Below are positions 1 through 9,335 of a stretch of DNA of 64,000 nucleotides, piece after piece. Position numbers and translations under genes: made by a program. Under the pieces are notes generated by a model, which worked only from the letters and a program-made list of their open reading frames with translations, was not told where the DNA came from and ran no database searches. The stretch is from Nematopogon swammerdamellus (lineage: Eukaryota; Arthropoda; Insecta; Lepidoptera; Adelidae). The stretch lies in contig OX336348.1 in the NCBI GenBank assembly GCA_946902875.1, forward strand, positions 14,099,741-14,163,740, in the 5' to 3' direction. Position 1 is the stretch's first letter. Each line of letters starts with the position of its first letter.

Positions 1-340
1 GATTGTGATGCTATGATTGTGTTTGTGCGAGTTAAACCAAAATTACGTAAAAAACTCTTGTTACGCAGAATGTTCCAGAGCATTTTGCTCAGGGCTATGA
101 TATGAGGCGGGTGCGGGCGAATTTGGGAATTTCTGATCATTGGGCCTAATCCATTGATTGCGGAATCAATGGATTAGGCCATGTTCGGACTAGCGCGCCT
201 CTACTGTAATAAAATTATTTTTCATATAACCATATTTTTGATAAAACGGTTCATACAGGGACAGATCTTGAGCAGAGGTGTCAACACGAAGTAAAATCTT
301 TACTCTATGATTATGATTTAAAGTGTGAGAGTTAGGGCCT
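1..340. other. Intergenic or intronic DNA with a perfect hairpin
   Basis: No coding sequence seen. The only structure is a perfect inverted repeat at 143-180: 17-bp arms around the 4-base loop GCGG. If the PYROXD1-like gene extends to the left, this stretch is intronic. Confidence 0.5.
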
Positions 341-640
341 AGGAAGATCTATTGTGATTTCTCAAAAGTTTAGGTATAGCTCAGCCCAAAGTCCGATTTC
401 TGCTATGAACCAAGTTATATTATTGAGTGCCTGTATCTGGCTGGCATGGTTTAAAAATATATCCCCCAAGAATACGACTTCTACTGTGAATGAGCACTTC
501 ACATTCGCAAAGGATGTGTACGGTAGTTTCATCCTCTTTTATACAGAACCTGCACTGCACACCGGTGTGTCACTAAGGCCCATTCGGTGTAGTATGTAAG
601 TCTTTACTCTATGCCAAATGTGTTTGAGTTGCGTTCGAAC
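340..640 (-). pseudogene. LINE C-terminal fragment (CCHC zinc-binding tail)
   Basis: On the minus strand one frame reads C-R-F-C, eight residues, then H-I-L-C-E-C (about 500-550): a C-x2-C-x8-H-x3/4-C tail as found after the RT/RNase H part of I-, R1- and Jockey-type non-LTR retrotransposons. Stop codons break the frame on both sides. This is a short dead fragment; the clade is uncertain. Confidence 0.55.
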
Positions 641-889
641 ACATTAGTATGGAAAGCCGAGGCGCAGAGTAAGCTTTTAGGTCAAACTAGCTTTTGCCAG
701 CGGCTTCGCTCGCGTCAAATTCGTATTTAAAACTGAACTGAATTTTATTTAGCCTATCCTATGTCACATATAATTAAATGGGCTTGTACTGTACTAATTT
801 CTATTGAATTCATATGATCGATATGAGAGTTATGGAGGAACATACATACGAGGGTGGATCCAAAACTTCTAAGCCCGACCATGAAATTA

Positions 890-1061
890 AAAGAAAAGAA
901 AAGAAATTTTTATTTTTCGACATAGTCTGCATTAAGGTCAATACACTTTTTCCACCTGACCTGCAACTTGTTTATACCTTCGAAAAAAAATTATTCCGTA
1001 AGGTCGTCAAAATACTCCTTTATTGCGGCTATCACCAATGACTTTCTACTTTCTGGACAGG
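890..1061 (-). pseudogene. mariner transposase C-terminal remnant
   Basis: The minus strand encodes residues typical of the end of mariner transposases: V-I-A-A-I-K-E-Y-F, then F-F-E-G-I-N-K-L and R-W-K-K-C-I-D-L, ending D-Y-V-E-K-stop. One in-frame TAA lies between the two blocks. Catalytic residues are not present, so only the 3' end of the element survives. Confidence 0.7.
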
Positions 1062-1334
1062 CCCTCGTCATACATTTTACCGGTAGAAAGAGAATCTCTC
1101 TCACAGATGCACACTAAACTAAAATGTTACACACACACGTAACATAGGCTATAATAAGACGTGCAGATGCCCACCCTTCCCTGCTCGTGTCTTTCTGGTC
1201 GCGGGTGACTATACCCGCTAGTTAACCCTGGGGTCAGGCGCAATGCTCGGTGGGCAGCAGCGCGTCTGGTCCTCCCTACTTAGGACTCCGTGGCGGGTGG
1301 GGATGCTAGCGGGCGAAGCAAACTAAAAACAAAT

Positions 1335-2987
1335 ATGGATCAACCTAACAACCCAACACGCCGTACACCCTCGGGTGATGAAGGAGACGAGAGTCAGTCT
1401 GCCGCTTTGGCGCGACTGACGGTGGGGGAGCCTGCTGCCTTGGCGCGGCTTCTCCAGGAGCAATCAGCAACAATCCAATCCAGCATAAACCCCCCCAACC
1501 CCCTCCTGCAACACCGGGCCCTTTCTCTGTCGCGGTCTGATGCACCCACACTGGGTCAGGTGACCGTGGCGGGAACTGGGACCGAATTTCGGGCCCCACC
1601 TTCGTTGCGGACTGTCGCACCTCTACAGGGGCACATGACCGCGACAAGGTCGGGGACCGGGTGGACGCCCTTTGAGCCGCAGCATGCGCCAAAGGGCCCA
1701 CAGCAGCAGAGGGACTCGCAAATGGTGACAGCTCAATCACCAGGAGCGGGGGCACCTAGTAGCAGCAGCTGGACTTTGGTGGCGAGGCCATCAAAAAAGC
1801 AGAGGCAACGAGCTAAGAAGCGGTCGGAGGCAAGGCGCCCCCACCCACATGAGGGACCCTCAGTGGAAGAGCCCTCACGGGTGGGGGTTGCGGAGCCGAT
1901 GACAGCCGGAACCAGCAAACCCCAGAGACAAACTCACAAAACAACAAACCCAAAAACCGGAACCAGCAAAACCCAGAGTCAAGAACGGGCCAAATCTGGA
2001 TCCAAGCCACCTCCGCGACAGCAGACAGCGCGACAGAAAAGAGATCGCCCAGTTTCGACCCCATCACCAAAAGAGGTGAAGCGGTCGAAGCTGGTAGACC
2101 AGTCATCGCGCACCAAAACAACAATAAGCTACGCGGAGGCTACGACAGGCGTCGAGTTAGCCGTGGCAATCACCCTCTCGCCCTCTGCTGACATCACGGA
2201 GGACGAGTTCAAAGCATTAAAAGACACCATCCATGATAAGATAGACGACACCTGCCTGGACATCTCAAACGTCGATTTTGAAAACCCAGAGACACCGTCG
2301 TTCCAGGGCAAAATGTTCCTGTGCGACGGTGCCATAAAAATGGCGTTTGTGGATGAACGCAGCGTCGGCTGGATGAAGCGGACCATCTTGACGATGATGT
2401 CACCACGACCAGGCCACACCCTCACCTTGGTGGGGCAATCGGAATTACAGGCAAAATTCAAAGCGGGTCTTTTCCTTCCTGACTTTGATAAGCCAGCAAC
2501 CAGGGCCCACGCTCTCCTCACTGCGTGCAACGCAAAGTGGTACAGGATCGATCGCTGGTCCCTGTACAATGTAACAGCCTACGGACCTGAAGAACGCTCC
2601 CCAGGCATGTTCCTCACCCTGGGTGTACCCAGGGATGAGGTCAAAAAGGTCATGGAGAGGGGGAGGCAGGTAAGCTTCCGGTCAGGAGCTATTTACCTGC
2701 GGTTCTTCACGAACGATGGCCTGAGCGATTACCCTCCGACTGACCCGGAGCTGAAGACCACGGCGATAGCTCCAACGGACCCAACGGCAGCAGTGCCAAT
2801 GGACACTACCACACCGGACACTGTAAGTAAGCAGGCGTCGGTCCCCTATATACCTCCCCAACCACAGCCAAGCTGGGGGACAAGGGTAGAGGAGATGGAG
2901 GAATCGACGCAATCATCAACATCATCAGCAGACGTTGTGGACAGGGAAGAGGAAGATCGCATCCTTCACTCCCCTGACCACAACTAA
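1335..2987 (+). CDS. ORF1 (Gag-like RNA-binding protein) of the non-LTR element
   Basis: I choose the ATG at 1335; the frame is open from a GTG 45 bases upstream, but that is not a eukaryotic start. The product is 550 residues. Its first 260 residues are low-complexity and rich in Pro, Gln, Arg, Lys, Ser and Thr with clusters of basic residues, as expected of a nucleic-acid-binding Gag. A folded-looking region follows from about residue 265 to 475. I see no CCHC knuckles, unlike Jockey or R1 ORF1, which fits a group with a different ORF1 fold. The tail is acidic and Ser/Thr-rich. The last 98 bases overlap the ORF2 frame. The role inferred from family knowledge is formation of the ribonucleoprotein with element RNA. 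Confidence 0.8.
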   Translation: MDQPNNPTRRTPSGDEGDESQSAALARLTVGEPAALARLLQEQSATIQSSINPPNPLLQHRALSLSRSDAPTLGQVTVAGTGTEFRAPPSLRTVAPLQGHMTATRSGTGWTPFEPQHAPKGPQQQRDSQMVTAQSPGAGAPSSSSWTLVARPSKKQRQRAKKRSEARRPHPHEGPSVEEPSRVGVAEPMTAGTSKPQRQTHKTTNPKTGTSKTQSQERAKSGSKPPPRQQTARQKRDRPVSTPSPKEVKRSKLVDQSSRTKTTISYAEATTGVELAVAITLSPSADITEDEFKALKDTIHDKIDDTCLDISNVDFENPETPSFQGKMFLCDGAIKMAFVDERSVGWMKRTILTMMSPRPGHTLTLVGQSELQAKFKAGLFLPDFDKPATRAHALLTACNAKWYRIDRWSLYNVTAYGPEERSPGMFLTLGVPRDEVKKVMERGRQVSFRSGAIYLRFFTNDGLSDYPPTDPELKTTAIAPTDPTAAVPMDTTTPDTVSKQASVPYIPPQPQPSWGTRVEEMEESTQSSTSSADVVDREEEDRILHSPDHN

Positions 2988-5900
2988 GGTAATACAGTGT
3001 AACCTCCAGCACAGTCAATCTGCGACGGCTACACTACGCAGACAGCTGGAGGTACACGATAGCACAATCGCGCTTATCCAAGAGCCGTGGATACGAAAAA
3101 GTATAATTTGCGGACTTGGAAACGCAGGTAAGATTTTTATAAATCCCACTGTCAGCAATCCACGAACATGCATTTACATACCAAAACACATGTCAGCATT
3201 ATTACTAACCGAATTCTGTTCCAGAAATTTAACAGCAGTCACCTTACAACACAAGGGTGACACAACACCACCAAAGACGGTCGTACTAGTGTCGGCATAT
3301 ATGCCTCTAGACGAGGAACTACCGCCGGCCGAACTACAAGAGGTGGTACGACACTGCGAAGCACAGAAGATCGACATCATCATAGCCACGGACTCCAATG
3401 CACACCACACACTCTGGGGGAGTCCAGATAACAACAAAAGAGGTGAGGATCTGATTGAATTTCTCTTCACATCTAATCTGGAACTTCTGAACAGAGGGGC
3501 TGAACCAACGTTTGTTTCCTCAAGGTACCAAACCATAATCGACTTAACCTTAGCCTCCACAGGAGCGGCGGCACTAACATCTGACTGGCATGTATCAACA
3601 GATGTATCATGTTCAGACCACCGCTACATCTACTTCAACATAGAATGGACAACAGACAAGACAATAGACAAATGGCGCAATCCGCGCAAAACCAATGTCA
3701 CAGCATACAAAGAACAGATAGACAGGGACATCAGAAGAATACCACTACTTCCGATGGATAACACAACAAAGAACATAGAAATTAACGTGAATAACCTAAC
3801 AAACATCATCGCAGATATCTTCAAGAAGACATGCCCAGAAATAGAAGCAAACAGCGACAAAAAGGGTAGGTGGTGGAACCCGGAGCTGGAAAAGATGAAG
3901 AAAAAAGTGGGAAAGCTCTTCAATAGGGCCATGAACACTAGGACAGAAGGGGACTGGGAGGCATACACGCAAGCCAGGACCCACTACAAGCAGAGAATAC
4001 AATTCCACAAAAGACAATCATGGAGACGCTTCTGTGGCAACATAGCAAGCACCAACGAAGCCTCTAAAGTGAGGAAAATACTAGCAAAAGACAAGCACTG
4101 TGAGATGGGTTCACTGAAAAAACCGGATGGGACTTACGCTAGATCGGAGTCAGACATAAGAGCAATACTACTGGAGACACACTTCCCAGGGTGCGAAATA
4201 AAGGAGACAACATCATGGGCAGTAGCTCCTGACAACAACAGCAAACCAAATCCGGAGGACTGGAGAATAGCCAGCAAGATTATAACACACGAAAAAGTCC
4301 ATTGGGCCATAAACACCTTCCGTCCATTCAAATCGCCAGGACTGGATGGGATCTTTCCCGCTCTCCTACAGTGGGGAGACAGACAGATCTCGCACACGCT
4401 GGTAGAAATATACAGAGCCTGTATAGCACATAAACACGTGCCAACTGCATGGAGGGAAGTGAAAGCCATCTTCATCCCGAAGCCAGGAAGAAGCGACTAC
4501 ACACTTGCGAAATCATACAGACCAATAAGTCTGACTTCATTTCTACTAAAAACCTTAGAAAGACTTTGCGACAGATTCATAAGAGATGGGCCTCTAAAAA
4601 TGAAGCCGCTCAATGTCAACCAGCACGCGTACTGCGCAGGTAGATCTACAGAATCAGCACTGCATAGCGTTGTATCGAAGATAGACAATGCACTAAGCAA
4701 CAAACATTCTAGTATTGGCACATTCATTGACATTGAAGGAGCTTTTGACCGGACATCCTTCAAATGCATAAACAATAGTCTGGTAATGTTTGGCGTTCCA
4801 CATACGTTAACGCAATGGATCAACAATATGCTAAGCACACGGGCAGTACAAATAACAATCAACAACACAACTAGAGCGATAGTAGCAAAGGGGTGCCCAC
4901 AAGGGGGTGTGCTCTCCCCACTACTGTGGGACATGGTCGTGGACAGTCTAATAAGCAGACTGAACGAAATCGGCTATTACACGGTAGGCTACGCTGACGA
5001 CATAGTCATAATCATCAACGGCAGCAATGAGAAGATCATATGTGAACTCATGCAGAGTGCACTGCAAACGACAGAAAGATGGTGTACAGACAATGAACTA
5101 GCCATAAATCCGGCGAAAACAGAGCTAGTTCTGTTCACCAATAAAAGAAAACTCACACCAGACCTACCAATGCCCAAACTATTCGGGGAACCTCTCAAAT
5201 TATCACCTGAGGTAAAATACCTAGGCGTGATTCTGGATAGCAAACTAAACTGGGATAAACACCTGACCAACAAGATAAACAAAGCTAAAATCACATTCTG
5301 GCAATGTAGAAGAATGTTGGGTAAAACATGGGGATTACAACCGCACATAATACAATGGCTGTATACAACAGTCATCAGACCGATGTTAACATATGGCGCG
5401 ATTGTGTGGTGGTCAAGGACCAAACTTACAACCGCACAACAGAAGCTTCAAAGCCTACAACGGCTAGCGTGTGTATCAACAACTGGCTGCATGAGAACAA
5501 CCCCAACGGCGGCACTAGAAGTGCTACTGGGAATACTACCGCTGCACATCTTCGTACAACAGGAGGCAACGGCAGCAGCTTTCAGACTAAAACTATCGGG
5601 TACCTGGGGTAATAACCCAGGCAGGCACGGTACCAGCCTAACAGACGCAATTAAACAAAAACCAATGCTAACAGCTATATGTGACAGAATACCGGCCACA
5701 CATATTTTTGTTAAGGGATACAACATACAACTGCACGAAGAGCAGAAGAATTCCACACGCGAAATAGACGTCTACACGGATGGATCCAAAACAGCAAATG
5801 GAACAGGAGCCGGCATATTCTCAATGGACCTAAACATAAGGTCAGCCATGCCACTGGGCAAGTATAACAGCATATTCCAAGCCGAATGTGTTGCAATAAC

Positions 5901-6591
5901 ACAAGCAGCATACAGCATAGCAAACAAAAAGATCAAGGAGTATGGCATACGCATACTATCCGACAGCGCTTCGGTACTCCAAGCCTTAACCAGCAACACC
6001 ATTAAATCAAGCCTCATTTTGGAATGCCACCAAGCACTAGAGGTTATCGCCAAACATAACAGAGTCACCCTTCAGTGGATAAAAGGACACAGTGGGTGTT
6101 TGGGCAACGACGCAGCAGACGAACTGGCAAGGAGAGGAGCAGGGTGGGTGGTCGATGGACCTGAGCCGATAGTGCCCCTCCCGTTTAATCAACTAAGGTC
6201 GTGGATCAGAGGACACGCAAAAGACCGACACCAACAGCTATGGTCACAAATAAACGACTGCAAGCAGACAAGAGCGGCGGTGCCAACCATCAACAGGAAG
6301 CTCACAAAGGGTATACTACAGCTAAACAAAGGTAAAATCAGACTGGTGGTGGGAACCCTAACTGGACACTATCCACTAAATAAGCACTTATTCATTATAG
6401 GTAAAACAGATAGCCCTCTGTGCAGGGGTTGCATGGGGGCTGAAGAAACGCCATCCCACGTGCTGCTACAGTGCGAGGGGGTGGCAAATGAGCGGGCAAT
6501 CATCCTCAAAAACCCGAGGACACTCCAAGAGGCCTGCAAGGACGTCGGACGCCTGCAGGACTTCTGGAAGGAGCTGGGCTGGATGGAGTAG
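2890..6591 (+). CDS. ORF2: APE endonuclease, reverse transcriptase, RNase H
   Basis: Open from just after a TAG at 2887 to 6591. Numbered from the TTG at 2935: an APE-type endonuclease at residues 18-235 (Q-C-N near 21, I-Q-E-P-W near 49, T-D-S-N-A-H near 150, S-D-H-R near 225); RT at about 460-740 with Q-G-G-V-L-S-P and the catalytic Y-A-D-D; RNase H at about 945-1070 (Y-T-D-G-S-K, an E in the Q-A-E-C block, D-S-A-S, and N-D-A-A-D-E-L-A); and a C-terminal C-x2-C-x8-H-x4-C. All catalytic residues are visible and the frame is unbroken. The first in-frame ATG is about residue 86, inside the endonuclease, so initiation must be non-AUG or coupled to ORF1. The enzyme nicks the target and copies the RNA there. 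Confidence 0.9.
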   Translation, partial: RRWRNRRNHQHHQQTLWTGKRKIASFTPLTTTKVIQCNLQHSQSATATLRRQLEVHDSTIALIQEPWIRKSIICGLGNAGKIFINPTVSNPRTCIYIPKHMSALLLTEFCSRNLTAVTLQHKGDTTPPKTVVLVSAYMPLDEELPPAELQEVVRHCEAQKIDIIIATDSNAHHTLWGSPDNNKRGEDLIEFLFTSNLELLNRGAEPTFVSSRYQTIIDLTLASTGAAALTSDWHVSTDVSCSDHRYIYFNIEWTTDKTIDKWRNPRKTNVTAYKEQIDRDIRRIPLLPMDNTTKNIEINVNNLTNIIADIFKKTCPEIEANSDKKGRWWNPELEKMKKKVGKLFNRAMNTRTEGDWEAYTQARTHYKQRIQFHKRQSWRRFCGNIASTNEASKVRKILAKDKHCEMGSLKKPDGTYARSESDIRAILLETHFPGCEIKETTSWAVAPDNNSKPNPEDWRIASKIITHEKVHWAINTFRPFKSPGLDGIFPALLQWGDRQISHTLVEIYRACIAHKHVPTAWREVKAIFIPKPGRSDYTLAKSYRPISLTSFLLKTLERLCDRFIRDGPLKMKPLNVNQHAYCAGRSTESALHSVVSKIDNALSNKHSSIGTFIDIEGAFDRTSFKCINNSLVMFGVPHTLTQWINNMLSTRAVQITINNTTRAIVAKGCPQGGVLSPLLWDMVVDSLISRLNEIGYYTVGYADDIVIIINGSNEKIICELMQSALQTTERWCTDNELAINPAKTELVLFTNKRKLTPDLPMPKLFGEPLKLSPEVKYLGVILDSKLNWDKHLTNKINKAKITFWQCRRMLGKTWGLQPHIIQWLYTTVIRPMLTYGAIVWWSRTKLTTAQQKLQSLQRLACVSTTGCMRTTPTAALEVLLGILPLHIFVQQEATAAAFRLKLSGTWGNNPGRHGTSLTDAIKQKPMLTAICDRIPATHIFVKGYNIQLHEEQKNSTREIDVYTDGSKTANGTGAGIFSMDLNIRSAMPLGKYNSIFQAECVAITQAAYSIANKKIKEYGIRILSDSASVLQALTSNTIKSSLILECHQALEVIAKHNRVTLQWIKGHSGCLGNDAADELARRGAGWVVDGPEPIVPLPFNQLRSWIRGHAKDRHQQLWSQINDCKQTRAAVPTINRKLTKGILQLNKGKIRLVVGTLTGHYPLNKHLFIIGKTDSPLCRGCMGAEETPSHVLLQCEGVANERAIILKNPRTLQEACKDVGRLQDFWKELGWME

Positions 6592-6688
6592 CGGCCGGGG
6601 AGATACGCACAACGGGTCCAAACAGCGAGACCTACATGCGGAAAATGCCCACCAAGAAGAAGAAGAGAAGAAGAAGACGTGCAGATGC

Positions 6689-7261
6689 AAACTCCGTGAA
6701 CGGAAAAGAGATAGTGCGATTGGAGTTCATCTGTATTGCCAATATTTAAAACAACGTAAGTGCGCGAGCGCCTCATACATCACGTTACGTTTTCGCTCTC
6801 GGAACGTCGATAGAGTAAAACGGTTAAATGGCAATTTGATACGTATAAGGGGGACAACGATTATACATTCCAAATTAGAATTCGTATACTTGATCTTTGT
6901 ACGTCGCGGCTTGCGCGTGTGCCTTTATATTCATACGAGTATATAGACTTGTGCCATGCGTTACAAGATAGGTTTAGAGCCCTGCACGTCGCCACTGCAT
7001 GTTCTCAGTGACTGACAGTCACTGAGAACATGCAGTGTCGTATGCTCTCGTCTCGAACCGAGTAACGTATAGTTATCCTTTTCACGCTCATATTTTGTGT
7101 ATGCGAATGCATGATATTCTATCTCTCTCTTTTACGGACGAATACAAAAACGTGACCTGCCTGGGCGGCGCAGTGCGGCGGACTGACTCGCTCGCGAAAG
7201 AGTGTGTGCTGAATGCTCACAAATAGCGCGCCTCAAGTCGGTGCGTTGTATGCCACTTCCC
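6689..7261. other. Non-coding stretch with a 21-bp perfect hairpin
   Basis: No credible gene. At 6993-7037 there is a perfect inverted repeat with 21-bp arms and the 3-base loop GAC. The rest is unremarkable and probably intronic to the PYROXD1-like gene. Confidence 0.5.
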
Positions 7262-7905
7262 GATACTTTTTAATTCATTGGCTATCACCTCTTCTTTGGT
7301 CAAAAATTTCGAGCTACCTAAGTTTTTCTTTAATTTGGAAAAAGGTGGTAATCCGAGGGGGCTAAATCCGGCGAATAAGGTGCGTGGGGCAATAATTTAT
7401 AGCCACAATTATGGATTTCCGATATTGATTCAGCCGAAGTGTGAACCCGGGCGTTGTCTTAATGGAACAACACTTTCTTCCGCATCAACCCCGGTCTTTT
7501 TTCTTTGATTTCTTCCTGAAGTCTTCGCAAAAGGTTGCAATAATATTTTGAATTTATAGTTTCGCCTTTTGGTAAATAATCCACGAAAATAATCCCCTTC
7601 ACATCCCACAAAACTGAAGCCATGACTTTGTTGGTCGACAAAACTTAGCCTTCTTCGGAGTGGGTGAGCCAGATCTTTTCCACTGCTTCGATTGTTGTTT
7701 CGATTCAGGAGTATGGTGGTGAATCCAGCTTTCATCCATGGTAACGAAACAGGACAAAACATCCTCGGGATCTGCCTCAAAAAGTTCCAAACAATCACGG
7801 GAAATTGTGAAGCGAACTCGTTTTTGTTCAGATGAAAGCAATCTTGGGACCCAACGACCAGAAACTGAGGATCAACGCGGTTTTTAGTTTTGAATGTAGT
7901 ATTGA
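7262..7905 (-). pseudogene. Broken mariner transposase
   Basis: Minus-strand frames give consecutive mariner blocks: R-L-L-S-S-E-Q-K-R; V-T-M-D-E-S-W-I (first catalytic Asp); W-D-V-K-G; D-N-A-R-V-H (second Asp); and S-P-D-L-A-P-S-D-Y-H (third Asp). The last two lie in one frame with 34 residues between the Asp residues, the D34D spacing of mariner. Damage: a frameshift near 7640, a TAA directly before the second Asp where the family usually has Gln, and another stop after the third. The N-terminal DNA-binding half is missing. The ATG-initiated frames here are pieces of this one dead gene. Confidence 0.85.
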
Positions 7906-7974
7906 AGTCCATGAAAAATCCAAAACATTGGTATAATTATTTTTGTCGTACCACCAAAAATAAACGAATGCGCC

Positions 7975-8178
7975 GATCCGATCGCCGGTGTAAGAAAGTA
8001 CTTATCGGAGGATTTAAGAGTGCGTCTCGTAGAATCACTTGTACTGAGCCACTTAACTACGCAGACGTCGCGTACGGGCCCTGCTTGGACGCTGCCTCGG
8101 CGCGGCTCGTGCAGAGCGTGTGCAGAATGCGTGCGCTAGGTTCTGCTTCAACATACCGCGTCGCACTCACTATATGAC
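7975..8178 (+). pseudogene. Non-LTR reverse transcriptase thumb fragment
   Basis: A short open stretch reads V-R-K-Y-L-S-E-D-L-R-V-R-L-V-E-S, then L-N-Y-A-D-V-A-Y-G-P and S-A-R-L-V-Q-S-V. This resembles the region after the YADD motif in Jockey/CR1-type RTs, where the chain crosses to a Y-G/Y-A-D block before the C-terminus. Both sides are truncated. It directly abuts the mariner remnant. Confidence 0.55.
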
Positions 8179-8336
8179 TCACCTTATCCTCTTGTTCCTT
8201 CAACACCTTATCGGCGCATTCATAGCATGTGATGGCTTTTAATGCTATCCCTTGAATGTATATTTTGTGATGACATCTGCATGTGAATGCACAAATATTT
8301 GTTAACAGACAGGCAACATATTTGTACAATATATAG

Positions 8337-8690
8337 TTATACCGTGTGGGTTTGGTACTTAAAAAGAATAGCCCCACTGCATCTCTCCCCGTGCATGTCG
8401 TAAAAGGCGACTAAGGGATAAGGACAAGATGCCATGCTAAAGGGCGACAGGTTCGCCACCTCTCACCTTGGCACGGTACTTCCACCGAGTCATGCAGCAG
8501 GTGGGTCTTCGTGCCTTACTTGCTGCTTGATCGATTTAATCTTGTTCGAATACTTTGCGAAACGTGGTGGTCGGTGTTGTGCTGTAATTTACCAGGAGTT
8601 CTTGCAACACAACACCGATTACTCTGCTTACCCCGATTGTCGGGATTCAGCGTGTGTGATATGTATGTATGTATGCAACATATTTCTCTT
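8337..8690 (+). mobile_element. SINE family C, near full length
   Basis: It starts with the head TACCGTGTGG, running through AGCCCCACTGCATCTCTCCC and GTCGTAAAAGGCGACTAAGG, followed by a body with CACCTCTCACCTTGG and GGTCGGTGTTGTGCTG, and ends in a TATG microsatellite tail at about 8660-8680. Related copies lie at 41292-41572 (+), 52271-52410 (-), 54078-54419 (-) and 56820-57085 (+). The family name is mine. Confidence 0.75.
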
Positions 8691-8740
8691 TCTCTTCTAG
8701 CATTTTCGTTCGGTCATTTAAGATGTCAATTTTATTCCAG

Positions 8741-8989
8741 GTCGTCTTACTAGGAAAGTACAATGGCCAAGGGCTGGGGGATTCATACGAAATACTCCTA
8801 CGAACGACGCCCAAGATGGAGTATATCAAGTTTGTACTCCAAAACGACCGTCTTCAGGGTGCTATTCTCATAGGAGACACAGGATTGGAGGAGATGTGCG
8901 AAAATCTAATACTGAACCAGTTGGATCTGTCGCCGTTCGGGGACGACATACTGAACCCAGATATTGATATCGATGATTACTTTGATTAA
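8741..8989 (+). CDS. PYROXD1: Last exon of a PYROXD1-like oxidoreductase
   Basis: The exon follows a pyrimidine-rich acceptor (TTTATTCCAG at 8731-8740) and encodes 82 residues to a TAA at 8987. The sequence opens [12 protein letters not shown], contains L-I-G-D-T-G-L-E-E and E-N-L-I-L-N-Q, and closes with [11 protein letters not shown]. That closing block is the hallmark C-terminus of PYROXD1, a class I pyridine nucleotide-disulphide oxidoreductase; the human protein uses FAD and NAD(P)H and protects the tRNA ligase complex from oxidation (family knowledge). The catalytic and cofactor domains lie in exons outside the window. A second possible acceptor at 8691-8700 would add 13 codons, but the homology starts at 8741. 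An ATTAAA at 9063-9068 may be the poly(A) signal. Confidence 0.85.
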   Translation, partial: VVLLGKYNGQGLGDSYEILLRTTPKMEYIKFVLQNDRLQGAILIGDTGLEEMCENLILNQLDLSPFGDDILNPDIDIDDYFD

Positions 8990-9335
8990 CTATATGTAGG
9001 ATATTATACTGTTATAATGTTAGTTAATAAGAAATGTAATTTTTACAAATTATTTAATTGGCATTAAAAAAGTAAGACTCAAGTGCACTCAATTTACATA
9101 ATAATCAATCAATACTAATAATAAATCTGTAAGGGATGGTCGTGGGGTAAGTTACTTTGTTTTATGAGATATTGCGTTTGTAGACTCTATGAATTTTAAC
9201 TAATAAGTATGTAGCATTTCATAAACACGCCATAGATGGCGTGAGTGGCGTCAGCCATGACATGGCGATACGGAACCCTCAGTCGCACTTGGCCGGTTTT
9301 TTTTCTTCTCGTCCTCCAGCAAGGCCGTGCGCTGC
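8990..9335 (+). other. PYROXD1-like 3' UTR and downstream repeat DNA
   Basis: AT-rich, no ORF. ATTAAA at 9063-9068 is a variant poly(A) signal about 75 bases after the stop. The segment around 9105-9190 (including GTAAGTTACTTTGTTTTATG) is repeated with changes at about 24395-24480. The stretch near 9260-9295 (GGAACCCTCAGTCGCACTTG) matches a repeat also seen at 36425-36625. Confidence 0.5.

Larger units (their letters stand above)
1156..6688 (+). mobile_element. Full-length RNase H-bearing non-LTR retrotransposon with 15-bp TSD
   Basis: The 15 bases AAGACGTGCAGATGC occur at 1156-1170 and again at 6674-6688, bounding an insertion at 1171-6673 (5,503 bp). The 3' end is an AAG-rich tail, as expected of target-primed reverse transcription. 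Inside are a roughly 165-base GC-rich 5' UTR, ORF1 and ORF2, both uninterrupted. The order endonuclease, RT, RNase H, CCHC and the simple-repeat tail place it in the I group (I, LOA or a relative); the exact clade is inferred. Perfect TSDs and open frames mean a recent, possibly still competent copy. Confidence 0.92.

Noticed and set aside
354..599. 81-codon plus-strand ORF
   Set aside because: It lies antisense to a LINE C-terminal fragment that shows a proper zinc motif.
814..1041. 75-codon plus-strand ORF
   Set aside because: Antisense shadow of the mariner transposase C-terminus.
1290..1334. GTG start for LINE ORF1
   Set aside because: Not a usual eukaryotic start; an ATG lies 45 bases downstream in frame.
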